In this document: positions 1 through 8,836 of the stretch, in pieces
How positions within the stretch are numbered: position 1 is the stretch's first letter
How the letters are laid out: each line of letters opens with the position of its first letter
Source of the DNA: Anaerovorax odorimutans DSM 5092
GTDB lineage: Bacteria; Bacillota; Clostridia; Peptostreptococcales; Anaerovoracaceae
Assembly: GCF_000426305.1 (NCBI RefSeq)
Contig: NZ_AUFC01000002.1
Location: 1-64,000, forward strand
DNA length: 64,000 nt
Direction of reading: 5' to 3'
Translations under genes and position numbers: made by a program
Notes under the pieces: generated by a model
Databases searched by the model: none
What the model was told of the DNA's origin: nothing
The model's input: the letters and a program-made list of their open reading frames with translations, nothing else

Positions 1-161
1 TTACCACCACCAAACGACAAAATTGAGCGTATAGTGAATTCAAAAGATACTTTTCTATTACGCGTAAAGTCTTTTTCTGGACGACAACATAATTTTGATT
101 TGATATGATTTAAACTAGTTATTTGTGAGTTGAATTTTGAAATTGCTTCTTTAGTATTCAT
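1..161 (-). pseudogene. IS4-like transposase, N-terminal part cut by window edge
   Basis: Reading the minus strand from an ATG at 161, preceded by AAGGAGAATAAA, gives an open frame of 53 codons that runs off the window start. The residues DFTRNRKVSFEFTIRSIL then SFGGG resemble the N-terminus of IS4-family DDE transposases, which often begin with a Phe-Thr-Arg-x-Arg-x-x-Ser-Phe stretch. The catalytic DDE part lies outside the window, so whether it is intact cannot be judged. The family call rests on this short N-terminal pattern only. Confidence 0.55.
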
Positions 162-204
162 TTTATTCTCCTTGTAAATAGATTTGTTAAGTTCTACTTA
201 CAAG

Positions 205-249
205 GGCCACTTTTATCCTTTTTAAAAGGATGATCAGATAAAAGTGGCC
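205..249. repeat. 13-bp perfect inverted repeat beside the transposase
   Basis: GGCCACTTTTATC at 205-217 is exactly inverted at 237-249. It lies just upstream of the transposase start at 161. It could be a hairpin at the element end that blocks incoming transcription, or a factor-independent terminator. The position at an IS edge favours the first reading. Confidence 0.6.
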
Positions 250-280
250 TCACATTTTTATGAAGTTGTCAAGCATAAAA

Positions 281-312
281 AAACCCGCATCAAAAAAATT
301 GATACGAGGTTT
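281..312 (-). terminator. Terminator-like hairpin for leftward transcription
   Basis: AAACCCGCATCAA pairs with TTGATACGAGGTTT around an A-rich loop. On the minus strand the stem is followed by a T run, as expected for an intrinsic terminator downstream of the leftward tnpA remnant at 469-913. Confidence 0.55.
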
Positions 313-329
313 CTTAACTTAATGCCATT

Positions 330-1065
330 GCCGTCAAACGGGTGGTTTGCTTGGGGCTATAAGCCCTTATTACCGGTCAGCGTCTAAAGAAGCTGGCTTT
401 CATTTTATTCAAGCCACCTTGCTTTTGCCGCTTTTGCCTACCCCTAAAGGGATATTTGTACTACTTATTTAACCCTTTAAAGGGTCACTATACTCTTTCA
501 CATTCAATTTATCTAAAACAATATCATGCTTTTCCTGTTCTTGAATGTATTTTTTTATTGAGCCCAACTGTGCTTACATAATATCCTTCTGCCCAAAAAT
601 GTCTATTTCCAAATTTATATTTTAAATTTGCATGTTTATCAAACATTTATTAATGCGCTTTTTCCTTTGAGATATCCAATAAAACTTGTAACACTTAATT
701 TAGGTGGTATACTTACCAAAAGATGAACATGATCAAGATCATATGTCCCTCTATTATTTCTACTCCCTTATATTTGCATAACAGTATTATTATTTCCTTC
801 AAGCTGTCACGGTATTGATTGTAAATAATTTTTTGTCTATACTTAGGAGTGAACACAATATGATATTTACACATCCATTTTGTTCGTGCTAAACTATTTG
901 CTTTATTTGCCATTAAAATCGCCTTTCCTTTCGTTATAAAGTGGCTTGAACACCTACATTATAACGGAAAGGTGATTTTTTTGTATAACAATCGACGTGC
1001 ACTCGCATAGCGGGTGGTTTTATGTTTCGCACTCTTTGCGAGCTCAACGGGCTTAAAGCCTATAA
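330..1065 (-). mobile_element. Decayed IS200/IS605-type element (tnpA only)
   Basis: The tnpA remnant lies between two flanks that carry the same sub-terminal pattern in the same orientation: CGGGTGGTTT followed by a GGGCT..AAGCC hairpin. These sit at about 340-370 and at 1011-1060. Sub-terminal hairpins instead of terminal inverted repeats are typical of IS200/IS605 elements. No tnpB is present. Boundaries are approximate; the right one is set by where an SLH coding frame resumes at about 1065. Confidence 0.55.
469..913 (-). pseudogene. tnpA: IS200-family transposase TnpA, frameshifted
   Basis: The minus-strand frame from 913 starts with a typical IS200 TnpA pattern (SLARTKWMCKYHIVFTPKYR), the HUH/Y1 single-strand transposase family. 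It leaves frame near 735, after EIIEGHM. The rest is readable in other frames: HVHLLVSIPPKLSVTSFIGY, then HANLKYKFGNRHFWAEGYYV and a C-terminal KEYSDPLKG ending at 469. At least three indels are needed to join the pieces, including one just after the GNRHFW/TVGLNKK part. The HUH-type His is visible only after frame repair. The gene is dead and the copy can move only in trans, if at all. Confidence 0.8.
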
Positions 1066-1564
1066 TACTTTCCTTGCTGCAAGAAATATTACCGGTGGAA
1101 TAACCGAAACAACATTTGGTCCTAACGAAACATTGACTCGTGGACAGTTTATTACTTTACTGATGCGGGCATATAACCTTCAGCCGGACGATGATTCAAA
1201 TAATAACTTCTCCGATGCAGGGGATACCCAATATACTAATTATTTGGCTGCGGCAAAACAATTGGGCATTACTGGCGGCGTGAGAGACAACAAGTTTGAA
1301 CCTGAACAGGCAGTTACCCGTCAGCAGATGTTTACTTTGCTCTACAATGCGTTGAAGGGAATGGATCAATTGCCTAAGGGTGATTCTGAAAAAGCGCTTA
1401 CCGATTTTACAGATAGCGACAGTATTTCTTCTTATGCAAAGGATGCGATAATCTATTTTGTGGAAACAGGTGCGGTCAGCGGTACCAATGGAAAACTTCT
1501 TCCTGAGGAAACTACTACCCGTGGGGAGATGGCACAGGTATTATATAACCTTTTAGCAAAATAA
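1022..1564 (+). pseudogene. C-terminal SLH-domain stub of a surface protein
   Basis: The open frame encodes SLH repeats: TFGPNETLTRGQFITLLMRA, then FEPEQAVTRQQMFTLLYNAL, then a third ending GEMAQVLYNLLAK. SLH repeats bind secondary cell-wall polymers and anchor S-layer or surface proteins. There is no signal peptide. Coding similarity begins only at about 1065 (FLAARNITGGI); residues before that are translated IS200 end. The same residues precede SLH 1 of the 1344-residue protein at 17192-21226, so this is the tail of a paralogue whose exported part was lost when the IS inserted or rearranged. Confidence 0.75.
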
Positions 1565-1606
1565 GATGAAGTAAATTTCTAAAGCTACGTTTTGTAAGAC
1601 AATACG

Positions 1607-1648
1607 AAAATCCGGTGGAAAAAGGTGTCATTTGCTACCGGATTTTTA
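1607..1648 (+). terminator. Intrinsic terminator after the SLH stub
   Basis: AAAATCCGGT at 1607-1616 pairs with ACCGGATTTTT at 1637-1647. It is a strong stem with a U tract, 43 bases after the SLH stop codon. Confidence 0.85.
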
Positions 1649-1757
1649 CTACTATACAAGTAGGGCAATTAGACAGCAAAAAATTAAAAGTAGGCGTAGT
1701 TTTCTAGACAGAAGTATTTAAAATGAATATAATAAAGAAAAAGCCAGGAGGGTAATT

Positions 1758-1973
1758 ATGATTGCAAAACGATATTCAATTGAGGAATTGAAAGAAATTA
1801 TTGCACCTATTGCAGAAAAATATCATATATCGAAAGTTTATCTTTTGGGCTGATTTCCTCATAGAGATTATGAAGATTATAATGTTCAAAGTGATATAGA
1901 TCTTCGAATTGTAATAGGGGAAGATGTGAAGATAATACCAAGGAAACTTAATCCAGTCTATGTTGATGTGTAA
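1758..1973 (+). pseudogene. MNT-type nucleotidyltransferase fragment with in-frame TGA
   Basis: An ATG at 1758 with an AGGAGG site opens a frame reading IEELKEIIAPIAEKYHI then SKVYLLG. It stops at TGA 1851-1853 and continues in the same frame as FPHRDYEDYNVQSDIDLRI to TAA at 1971. This matches the minimal nucleotidyltransferase signature G-S-x(8-12)-D-x-D. The TGA stands where the Ser of the GS motif belongs, so a single TCA-to-TGA change explains it. The fragment is also cut short after 72 codons. A second decayed copy of its tail lies at 7337-7386. Confidence 0.7.
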
Positions 1974-2068
1974 TAATTCTATGTAAAATAGTAAATGAGC
2001 ATAATGATAAAGAAATAAATAGATGTTGGTGGTTGAATATAGTAAAATAGAACAAACGGGAGGGCTAT

Positions 2069-2800
2069 ATGTTTAAGGTTTTTTTAGTAGATGATGAAGA
2101 ATTGATAATCAAGCAAATAGCGGAGAGCGTTCCGTGGATGGATAACGGCTTTGAAGTAATCGGAATGGAAACCAATTCGAAAAAAGCGGTAGAAAGAGTG
2201 CTTGAGCTAAAACCGGATGTTATATTTTCAGATTTGAGGATGCCATATCTGGATGGACATACCTTCCTGAAGACTGTAAGAGAAAATGGATTGGATGCAG
2301 AGTTTGTAATGCTCAGCGCCTATGGGACTTTTGAAGATGCAAGAACCTTTTTCCAACAGGAGGGTTTTGATTACCTATTAAAGCCACTGCAAATTCCGGA
2401 GGTACAGCTGGTTTTGGAAAAGCTGGCGACGAAATTATCAATAAAACATCCGCAGAAGGCTGTTGACTCTGAAGAAATAGTGAATCCGGCATTTGTTGCA
2501 TTAGTAGAATATGTCCGAACTCATTTTAATGAAAAATTTACCCTTGAACAGCTTGGAAAGAAATTTGCTCTAAACCCCGGATATATATGCAATCTTTTTG
2601 CAGAGAATCATAATACAACACTGACGTGTTTAGTCACACAGGTGCGAATGGAGCATGCGGTTGTTTTATTAAACACGAGTAATTTCAATTTAAAGCAAAT
2701 TGCAAATGAGTGCGGTTATAAGGATTACTTTTATTTCAATAAGGTCTTTAAGGGATATTATGGTATGGCACCAAGTCAGTATGAATTAGAGCGTGTCTAG
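2069..2800 (+). CDS. YesN-like response regulator, receiver plus AraC HTH
   Basis: This 243-residue regulator has an N-terminal receiver domain with acidic residues in VDDEE and a phospho-acceptor Asp at about 55 (FSDLRMP). It ends in a C-terminal AraC/XylS DNA-binding domain (about 142-243) with two helix-turn-helix units; the second includes LKQIANECGYKDYFYFNKVFK. It should be phosphorylated by the kinase encoded three genes downstream (5562-7259), a pair resembling B. subtilis YesM/YesN. It is the first gene of a four-gene operon and is followed after about 25 bases by the first binding-protein gene. The start has an AGGAGGG-like site (cgggagggctat). Confidence 0.9.
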   Translation: MFKVFLVDDEELIIKQIAESVPWMDNGFEVIGMETNSKKAVERVLELKPDVIFSDLRMPYLDGHTFLKTVRENGLDAEFVMLSAYGTFEDARTFFQQEGFDYLLKPLQIPEVQLVLEKLATKLSIKHPQKAVDSEEIVNPAFVALVEYVRTHFNEKFTLEQLGKKFALNPGYICNLFAENHNTTLTCLVTQVRMEHAVVLLNTSNFNLKQIANECGYKDYFYFNKVFKGYYGMAPSQYELERV

Positions 2801-2825
2801 TCTCACGACAGAAAAAGGAGATGCC

Positions 2826-4355
2826 ATGAAGCATTTATTCAAAAATAAGTTGATATGTGTGTTGTTTGTCTGTGCAGGCATGGCAATCATCTTCTATATC
2901 TACATAAACGGACAAAGCCAGAAAGAAGAAAGAACAACGGTTACAATAGCAGTCTTGCAAAATGATTATGTTCAGAACTTCAATACAAATTACTATACTC
3001 AGTGGCTGGAGGAACAGACTGGATATGATATACAGTTTGAATACATATCGGAAGGTTACGAAAAGGAGTATTTGTATGCCTGCCTTACGTCCGATAAAGG
3101 AAAGATAGATGCAATGTTTCTTCCCGAAAAAGAGAGCTGTCTTACTACTACTGAATTGCAAAACTATGCAGAAGAGGGAATGTTGTTTGATATGTCAGGA
3201 TTGCTGACACAGGACAGCCATTTTACCGCTTTGCTTAATCAATATGATTTTATGTCTATGCGAGATAAGATTGAATATCAAGGTGGGATTTATTATATGC
3301 CGAACATGGACACGACTAGAAGAAATCAGAATATGCAGGTCATGTGGATTAACATGGGGTGGTTAAAAACATTGGGATTGAAAGTGCCGAAAACGGTAGA
3401 GGAGCTAAAAACAGTATTAACAGCTTTTTGTAGCAAAGACCCAAATGGAAATGGTTTGGCAGATGAACTGCCTTTGATTAGTTGTGAATCTTCCTATGCA
3501 CTGCAAAGTTATAATTTTATCTTGAATGCCTATATCTATAATGACCCTTTACATAATCGAATGTATGTAGATGAAAATGGTAACTTTGCAAGTATACTTA
3601 CCGAACCTGACTTTAGGGAAGGGTTGCAAACCTGTGCAGATATGTATTCACAGGGATTATTGTCAGGTGAATGCAACTATTATTCACAAAGACAGCTTAT
3701 GGAATTGGTAAATGCCCAGGGAGATTATGTTGGAGCATTTACCAGTCAGAGTATTGCAGATATTATATATCCGAACTGTCCGGATATATTAGCGAGATAT
3801 ATTCAGGTGCCACCGCTGCTTGGAACCGAGGGAGAACGCAATGCAGTCTATTCCGATTATGAACCAAACATAGGAGGGTATATTCCTGCTAACAGTGCTC
3901 ACACGAAGGAAGCTTTCGAAATTATGGATTTGATGTTGTCAAAGGAAGCATCCTTTATTGCATCCTTCGGGGAAGAAGGAGTAGACTGGAAGTTTTCCGA
4001 AAACGGAGATTTGTCTACTTATGGAAGCAAAGCAGTGATTACTACACTCCAGTATTTGAATAACAGAGTGCAGAATAAAAATTTTGCAGGAGCAGGACCT
4101 TTGGTGTTGGCAGGGGAATATACAAATGGTGTTACATGGAATGGAGATAATTCTCTGGTGGAGTATATGGATGCAAGAGCTGTTCGTTCCTATGAAAATT
4201 ATTATTATGAAAGAAAAGATGTATTCCAAAGTGAAAAATGGCAGGAAGAGGCGTCCGACAGGATTGATGGAACGATAGATGCCGATACAAGGATTAGACA
4301 ATTCATTTTTGGAGAAGAGGACATTTCCTTAGATGAGATATGGAAATATTTTTAA
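2826..4355 (+). CDS. Membrane-anchored family 1 solute-binding protein
   Basis: This is a 509-residue extracellular binding protein. An N-terminal membrane segment (LICVLFVCAGMAIIFYIYI) lacks a convincing lipobox, so it is probably an uncleaved anchor. The body resembles family 1 (sugar-type) binding proteins, with WLEEQTGYDIQFEY near the N-terminus and a long C-terminal lobe. The start at 2826 is preferred because AAAAAGGAG sits just before it; an upstream in-frame codon at 2793 would overlap the regulator gene. The gene lies between regulator and kinase genes, with a second binding protein next. No permease or ATPase gene is near, which favours ligand presentation to the kinase over uptake. 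Confidence 0.75.
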   Translation: MKHLFKNKLICVLFVCAGMAIIFYIYINGQSQKEERTTVTIAVLQNDYVQNFNTNYYTQWLEEQTGYDIQFEYISEGYEKEYLYACLTSDKGKIDAMFLPEKESCLTTTELQNYAEEGMLFDMSGLLTQDSHFTALLNQYDFMSMRDKIEYQGGIYYMPNMDTTRRNQNMQVMWINMGWLKTLGLKVPKTVEELKTVLTAFCSKDPNGNGLADELPLISCESSYALQSYNFILNAYIYNDPLHNRMYVDENGNFASILTEPDFREGLQTCADMYSQGLLSGECNYYSQRQLMELVNAQGDYVGAFTSQSIADIIYPNCPDILARYIQVPPLLGTEGERNAVYSDYEPNIGGYIPANSAHTKEAFEIMDLMLSKEASFIASFGEEGVDWKFSENGDLSTYGSKAVITTLQYLNNRVQNKNFAGAGPLVLAGEYTNGVTWNGDNSLVEYMDARAVRSYENYYYERKDVFQSEKWQEEASDRIDGTIDADTRIRQFIFGEEDISLDEIWKYF

Positions 4356-4383
4356 AATGAAGTAAACATACAGAAATGAGGTA

Positions 4384-5559
4384 ATGAGGTATTATATGCG
4401 TAATCGAAAAAACATTATTTTGCTTATTATGAGTTTTTGTCTGCTCCTTTATGGATGTAGTGCAAGAGAAGAATCTGCTATGGAAGCATGGGTGAAAACG
4501 GCTGATTTGTCAGCAGAAGAAACAGCTAAGGGGTTGTACGAGAAAGCGTTGGATGAAGATGTATTGCAGATTTACACCGTTTCCGGACGCATTTATGATG
4601 TAGCCGAATCTTTCCAAAAGAAGTATCCGGGATTACTTGTTGAAGTGACCTATCTCCGTTCAGAGGAACTGACAGCACAGGTGGTAGAAAATGCTGAAAG
4701 CGGTGAGTATGGATGTGATTTACTTTTCATTACGAATGGTGACGGAAGTCTGACAGAAAATCTGATACCTAAGGGATTAGCATATAAATATGTTCCTTTT
4801 GATATGGCAGATAAAATCAGTATAGATGGAAATGAAGCATATTTAAGTGTGCTTTTGGAGGCGGCACTTCTTAATTATAATGATGACTATTATTCTGAAC
4901 CTCCTATTACAAACTGGTGGGAACTGATAGACCTTAAGTGGAAAGGGAAGGTGTATATTACAGACCCATCCAGAAGCATGATTTCTTATACACTTTTTTC
5001 TATGATGGACGAGCATAGTGAAGAAATGTGTCAGGCATATACGGACTATTTTGGAGAAGAATATATTGGGGAAGAAGCAGTAACCCGGTATTTCATAAGA
5101 AAACTCATAGAGAATGATTTGCAGATTGTAAATGACAGTGATGATATTGCAAACGCCATTGCTGCACCGGGGACACAGTCGGATGCTGTCGGCATATTAA
5201 ATGCCAGCAAAATGCGTCTGCGGGAGCAGGGATATCCGCTTCTGTCATGTTATGATTTAGAACCTTTTGCAGGAGTAATCAATCCGGCAAACATTATGAT
5301 TGCAGGTGGTGCAAAGAATATTAACTCGGCTAAGTTGTTTATACGCTTTATTATGGGGGAAGCGGATGGAACAGGAGAGGGTTATGTCCCTTTTCTGTCA
5401 GAAGGAGCGTGGTCGGCAAGAACAGATGTAGCAGGGGTGGCAAGTGTAAGACTTAGTGATATTTCTGCAATTTATACAGATGAGAAATACAGTTGTGAAT
5501 ACAGACAGGAATTTTTAGACTTCTGGAATGAACTGTTAAAGGAGAATATGACTCCATAA
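4384..5559 (+). CDS. Solute-binding lipoprotein (AfuA/PotD-like fold)
   Basis: This 391-residue protein starts with a signal peptide and lipobox (CLLLYGC), so it should be lipid-anchored outside the membrane. The mature part resembles type 2 periplasmic binding proteins of the iron/polyamine group: LQIYTVSGRIYDVAESFQKK near the N-terminus and PITNWWELIDLKWKGKVYI at the domain junction. The start could be ATG 4384 or ATG 4396. It is followed after 2 bases by the kinase gene. I infer that it cooperates with the sensor kinase, because no transporter genes accompany it. The ligand is unknown. Confidence 0.75.
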   Translation: MRYYMRNRKNIILLIMSFCLLLYGCSAREESAMEAWVKTADLSAEETAKGLYEKALDEDVLQIYTVSGRIYDVAESFQKKYPGLLVEVTYLRSEELTAQVVENAESGEYGCDLLFITNGDGSLTENLIPKGLAYKYVPFDMADKISIDGNEAYLSVLLEAALLNYNDDYYSEPPITNWWELIDLKWKGKVYITDPSRSMISYTLFSMMDEHSEEMCQAYTDYFGEEYIGEEAVTRYFIRKLIENDLQIVNDSDDIANAIAAPGTQSDAVGILNASKMRLREQGYPLLSCYDLEPFAGVINPANIMIAGGAKNINSAKLFIRFIMGEADGTGEGYVPFLSEGAWSARTDVAGVASVRLSDISAIYTDEKYSCEYRQEFLDFWNELLKENMTP

Positions 5560-5561
5560 TT

Positions 5562-7259
5562 ATGAAGATGAGAAAGAAATCGCTGATTAAGGAATTGAAA
5601 TGTACGGTATTATTCTTAAGTGCCGCAATGCTTGCAATGTGGTTTCTTTTCTATGTCAATATACATAATGTCATTCAAAAGAATGTCATGCAAAATATGG
5701 AGCAGGTATCAGAGCAGATTATATCGGAGCTGAACCGTTCCTTTTTACAATTAGAAGAGCTATCGTGTGCTTTATCACAGGATAAAAACGTACAGAACTT
5801 TCTTCTTGAGGAGAACAATATCGAATTTGTGAATAAAGCAGCTTATGTAGAAGAGACCATTGATAATCTTTCAGAAAACAGTTCCTTTATGGATAATATC
5901 ATTTTCTATAATGAGCAGGGGAGATTTTACCGCTTTTCAGGTACGATTGGAAATACCGGAGTGCGAAGAATGATGAATCTTGTAGAGAAGGACAAACTGA
6001 CCAGTCATATTCAGATCAAGCTGGACTCTGTTAATTACATCGGTTATGTGACAGCCATCTATCAGGAGGGCGAAAGAATAGGAACCATTGTCATGCTGAC
6101 CAATGAGAATGATATTTACCGCCTGTTTGAGCAGATGACAGAGAATGAAGATATGAAGATTGCAATGGCAGCAGACGGAAAGGTGATTCTGTCAAATGAG
6201 GAGAATTATATTGGGGCAAAGACTGAGGATATCCGTAAAGATACTACATATATGGTGTATAAACAAGTTGGTTTCACCCCTTTTGAACTCTTGATTTCAT
6301 ACGAGGATTCTAGCCACGGTATGAGTATCCTTTTCATGATAGCCATGCTGATTATGGCGGTATTGCTATTATTGATGCTGGAGATATTTCTTCAATTCTG
6401 GAAAAGGAAATTCTTTGTGCCGATACAGTCTATCATTTCAGAGGTAGAAGGGTTTGAAGGCGGAAAAGGAGCCATGCTACCTATGACGGGCATAGAGCAC
6501 TTTGATGGCTTGGTTCATGGTATCAATGATATGGTAGAGAGAATTGAGCAGAAGGAGAAGGAAGCATACATGGCAGAAAACTCTTTGCAGAAGGCAGAGA
6601 TAAAGAAGCAAAAAGCAATGATTATATCTCTGAAAAAGCAAATAAGCGCACATTTTACGGTCAATGTATTGAACATTATAAAGGCACTTTCTGCTATGGG
6701 TGAGAACGAAAAAGCTGGGCTTTTGTGCGATGGACTGTCGTTCCTTCTTCGATATGCCAATGCCGGGGACAGTTATATCAGTGGCATGGAAGAGTTCTTC
6801 GTACTGGAGAAATATACAGAAATCATGGAGATACGTTATCTTGATAAATTTTCTGCCGAGATTGAGATGGAGGATGCACTGGATGGAGTAGAGCTTCCTC
6901 GAATGTTGCTGCAGCCGATTGTGGAAAACAGTATTCTTCATGGAATTGTGGGTGACGAAAAAGAAGGGAAAGGTATTGTTCGTGTATACAGTAAAATAGA
7001 GTTAGGCTGTCTGTATATTACCATTGAGGATAATGGAATGGGGATGGATGTCACGCAGCTTGCGAAGCTCCGCTCAGATATACAGGATATCAATCAGGAC
7101 TATGTCGAGGTAGAAGGTTTATCTCATGTTGCCTTAATCAATATTCAAAGACGAATCCTTTCCTACTTCGGAGACGAATACGGAATATCCGTAGAATCGT
7201 CAAAGGGAATTGGAACAACAGTTACTGTGCGGTTACCTGCTCTTCGGAGAGGTTTGTAA
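5562..7259 (+). CDS. YesM-like sensor histidine kinase
   Basis: This 565-residue membrane kinase has transmembrane segments at about 13-33 and 257-280 enclosing an extracellular sensor region of some 220 residues. The cytoplasmic part has a HAMP-like linker, then the HisKA_7TM/His_kinase (PF06580) type region with the phospho-acceptor His at about 361. That box reads KKQISAHFTVNVLNII; the family usually has N-P-H-F-x-x-N-x-L-N, so the residue before the His is Ala rather than Pro. An HATPase domain follows, with PIVENSILHGI (N box) and IEDNGMGM (G1 box). It is the last gene of the operon and the likely partner of the regulator at 2069-2800. Confidence 0.88.
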   Translation: MKMRKKSLIKELKCTVLFLSAAMLAMWFLFYVNIHNVIQKNVMQNMEQVSEQIISELNRSFLQLEELSCALSQDKNVQNFLLEENNIEFVNKAAYVEETIDNLSENSSFMDNIIFYNEQGRFYRFSGTIGNTGVRRMMNLVEKDKLTSHIQIKLDSVNYIGYVTAIYQEGERIGTIVMLTNENDIYRLFEQMTENEDMKIAMAADGKVILSNEENYIGAKTEDIRKDTTYMVYKQVGFTPFELLISYEDSSHGMSILFMIAMLIMAVLLLLMLEIFLQFWKRKFFVPIQSIISEVEGFEGGKGAMLPMTGIEHFDGLVHGINDMVERIEQKEKEAYMAENSLQKAEIKKQKAMIISLKKQISAHFTVNVLNIIKALSAMGENEKAGLLCDGLSFLLRYANAGDSYISGMEEFFVLEKYTEIMEIRYLDKFSAEIEMEDALDGVELPRMLLQPIVENSILHGIVGDEKEGKGIVRVYSKIELGCLYITIEDNGMGMDVTQLAKLRSDIQDINQDYVEVEGLSHVALINIQRRILSYFGDEYGISVESSKGIGTTVTVRLPALRRGL

Positions 7260-7273
7260 AGAAAATTAAGAAT

Positions 7274-7313
7274 GGAGTAAGAGTTTCCTACGTGGTAAGG
7301 CGTACTCTTTTTT
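7274..7313 (+). terminator. Probable terminator after the kinase operon
   Basis: GGAGTA (7274-7279) pairs with TACTC (7303-7307), with a further CC/GG pairing inside, and a run of T follows. It lies 15 bases after the kinase stop codon. Confidence 0.55.
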
Positions 7314-7336
7314 ATTGATTTTGATATGGAAAAAAC

Positions 7337-7386
7337 AAAGATGTGAAGATTTTACCAACGAATCTTAATCTAGTATATGTACTTTA
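7337..7386 (+). pseudogene. Second remnant of the nucleotidyltransferase tail
   Basis: This 50-base stretch matches the end of the fragment at 1758-1973. The read-out DVKILPTNLNLVYV parallels DVKIIPRKLNPVYV there, at roughly three quarters nucleotide identity by eye. No start codon or upstream part remains. The rest of the 340-base gap from 7260 to 7601 contains only a short frame (EEGWDWYYDIEGGRDPR, about 7465-7520) of unknown origin. Confidence 0.5.
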
Positions 7387-7601
7387 AGTTGGCTATTTCA
7401 TAAAATTAATAGGATAAGGTTGAAAGCATCCTTTTTCACAGAACTGACAAGGACATTACGGAAGCAGAAGAAGGCTGGGACTGGTACTATGATATAGAAG
7501 GTGGCCGCGATCCAAGATAGTAGAGTTGTATTCTTCTACTATTTTTAAAAATTACATATTTAGTTAAAAAATAATGATACAATGCCGAGGAGGAAAATAA
7601 C

Positions 7602-8111
7602 ATGAAAAAGACAATTATATTTATGCTTATCACGCTGATGCTAATGATGACATTTGTTGGATGTGGAAATGGTAATCAAGAGGAAGAAAACCTGACATCT
7701 GTGGGCGAGCAGAATGCATTATCTCGAAGTGATAATGGGGATACTGGAGATGTAGCATCTCAAAATGATAATGTGGGTACTGCTGGAATAGCAGATTTCG
7801 TAGATTACTGTGGGGTATATACAACGACCAGCAACGAAAACGGCGACAGTATAGAGGTTGCTGAAACTGATACAGACGGTACTGTAATGTATAAAATAAG
7901 CAGTATAAACATTCTTTCTGAGGTGTACCGTAATGTAGAAATTCAAGACTACTCTGCGGTTTTCAGCGACGATGACATTGCATCCGGTACCGTTGATATT
8001 ACAACCAACTTTGGATGTACAGGTACTATAACTTTTAATGGAAACGGAACAGTATCTCTGCATTTAGAATGCAACGATGCGGTTTATGATTCGGATTTTG
8101 CAAGGCAGTAA
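7602..8111 (+). CDS. Small secreted lipoprotein, function unknown
   Basis: The 169-residue product has a signal peptide ending in a lipobox (MTFVGC). A low-complexity, polar Asn/Asp/Glu/Ser linker follows (about 24-65), then a compact C-terminal domain with repeated Asp/Thr/Gly strand-like pieces (SGTVDITTNFGCTGTITFNG). It carries two Cys in the mature C-terminal part that could form a disulfide. A GAGGAGG-type site precedes the ATG. I do not recognise the domain. It stands alone, between the kinase operon and an IS remnant. Confidence 0.7.
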   Translation: MKKTIIFMLITLMLMMTFVGCGNGNQEEENLTSVGEQNALSRSDNGDTGDVASQNDNVGTAGIADFVDYCGVYTTTSNENGDSIEVAETDTDGTVMYKISSINILSEVYRNVEIQDYSAVFSDDDIASGTVDITTNFGCTGTITFNGNGTVSLHLECNDAVYDSDFARQ

Positions 8112-8325
8112 AGCAAAAGGGCGTCTCCATGGAGAAGTTCTCTCCAGAGCAGGTCCTGGACTTTGCTGATGAACTAGAATGGACGCCCACGCAGGCGGCT
8201 CGGCTACCGGACGCCGGAGGAGCTGTTCGAATCATTCCTAGACAGCGTCTACGCTGACTGAACCCCCGCTACAGTTTTACTGGGGTGTTCAGCTTACACT
8301 TGCTATTTGCGATCATTAATTAATA
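8112..8325 (+). pseudogene. IS30-family transposase C-terminal remnant plus end
   Basis: Two coding pieces in different frames are readable: KGVSMEKFSPEQVLDFADEL, then RLGYRTPEELFESFLDSVY ending at TGA 8259-8261. Both are typical of IS30-family DDE transposase C-termini, which usually join as N-x-R-P-R-K-x-L-G-Y-x-T-P-x-E. After the stop, the sequence GGTGTTCAGCTTACACTTG resembles an IS30 terminal end. The piece is clearly GC-richer than its surroundings, which supports transfer. It starts directly at the lipoprotein stop codon. Confidence 0.7.
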
Positions 8326-8391
8326 GCGGATATGAGATAACAGACATTAAAAGAGGATAAATATTATGAAAAAAACATTGCATTTATACTA

Positions 8392-8836
8392 TCAGCTATT
8401 ATAAAGATTTGGTAGCACATCATGAAATGTTCTGTTTTTACTGCATGGATTTACACATCTGGCAAAGACAAGAGAAGAAAGCAGTTCATAAATGTCATAC
8501 TGAAAGTTATTTGTCAGTTTAAAATAGTCGATATATTTTTTGATTTTCAACTTTTCAAGAATGCTTTTTAAAGGGAAATAGTAGAGATGAAGAACAGGCG
8601 ATACATCAGAGATTTTTCTTACTCCATCTTGCTTTTTCTGTCGGTTGAATTCATCAACTTCTATCTGAAAAAAAGCAATGGGATCCGCTATGCCGTTTGC
8701 AATATTGGTTTCAACGGAGCCAAGGTATTTGTAACATCTGTGTGAAGCACCTTTCTTTTCATGGTTATAGAAACTTTCATAAATAGCAAGATAGGTTCTG
8801 TTTTTTAGTGTTGTTTTTTTAAAAAAAATAAGCCAT
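8392..8836 (-). pseudogene. IS1634-like transposase, N-terminal fragment
   Basis: The minus strand reads MAYFF then, after a one-base shift in a T8A7 homopolymer, KKTTLKNRTYLAIYESFY. It continues as ASHRCYKYLGSVETNIANGI and YELLSSLVFARCVNPCSKNR to a stop at 8392. These are hallmarks of IS1634-type transposases, which are usually above 500 residues. Only about 147 codons remain and the catalytic part is missing. The homopolymer shift could be decay or slippage; with the C-terminus absent, decay is likelier. Confidence 0.65.

Noticed and set aside
330-470. Guide-RNA (OMEGA-like) function for the hairpin-rich IS200 end
   Set aside because: No tnpB, IscB or IsrB gene accompanies the element; the hairpins are sufficiently explained as IS200 sub-terminal structures.
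1851-1853. TGA in the nucleotidyltransferase frame as a possible selenocysteine codon
   Set aside because: It replaces the Ser of the GS motif, no SECIS-like hairpin follows directly, and the gene is truncated further down. A nonsense mutation is simpler.
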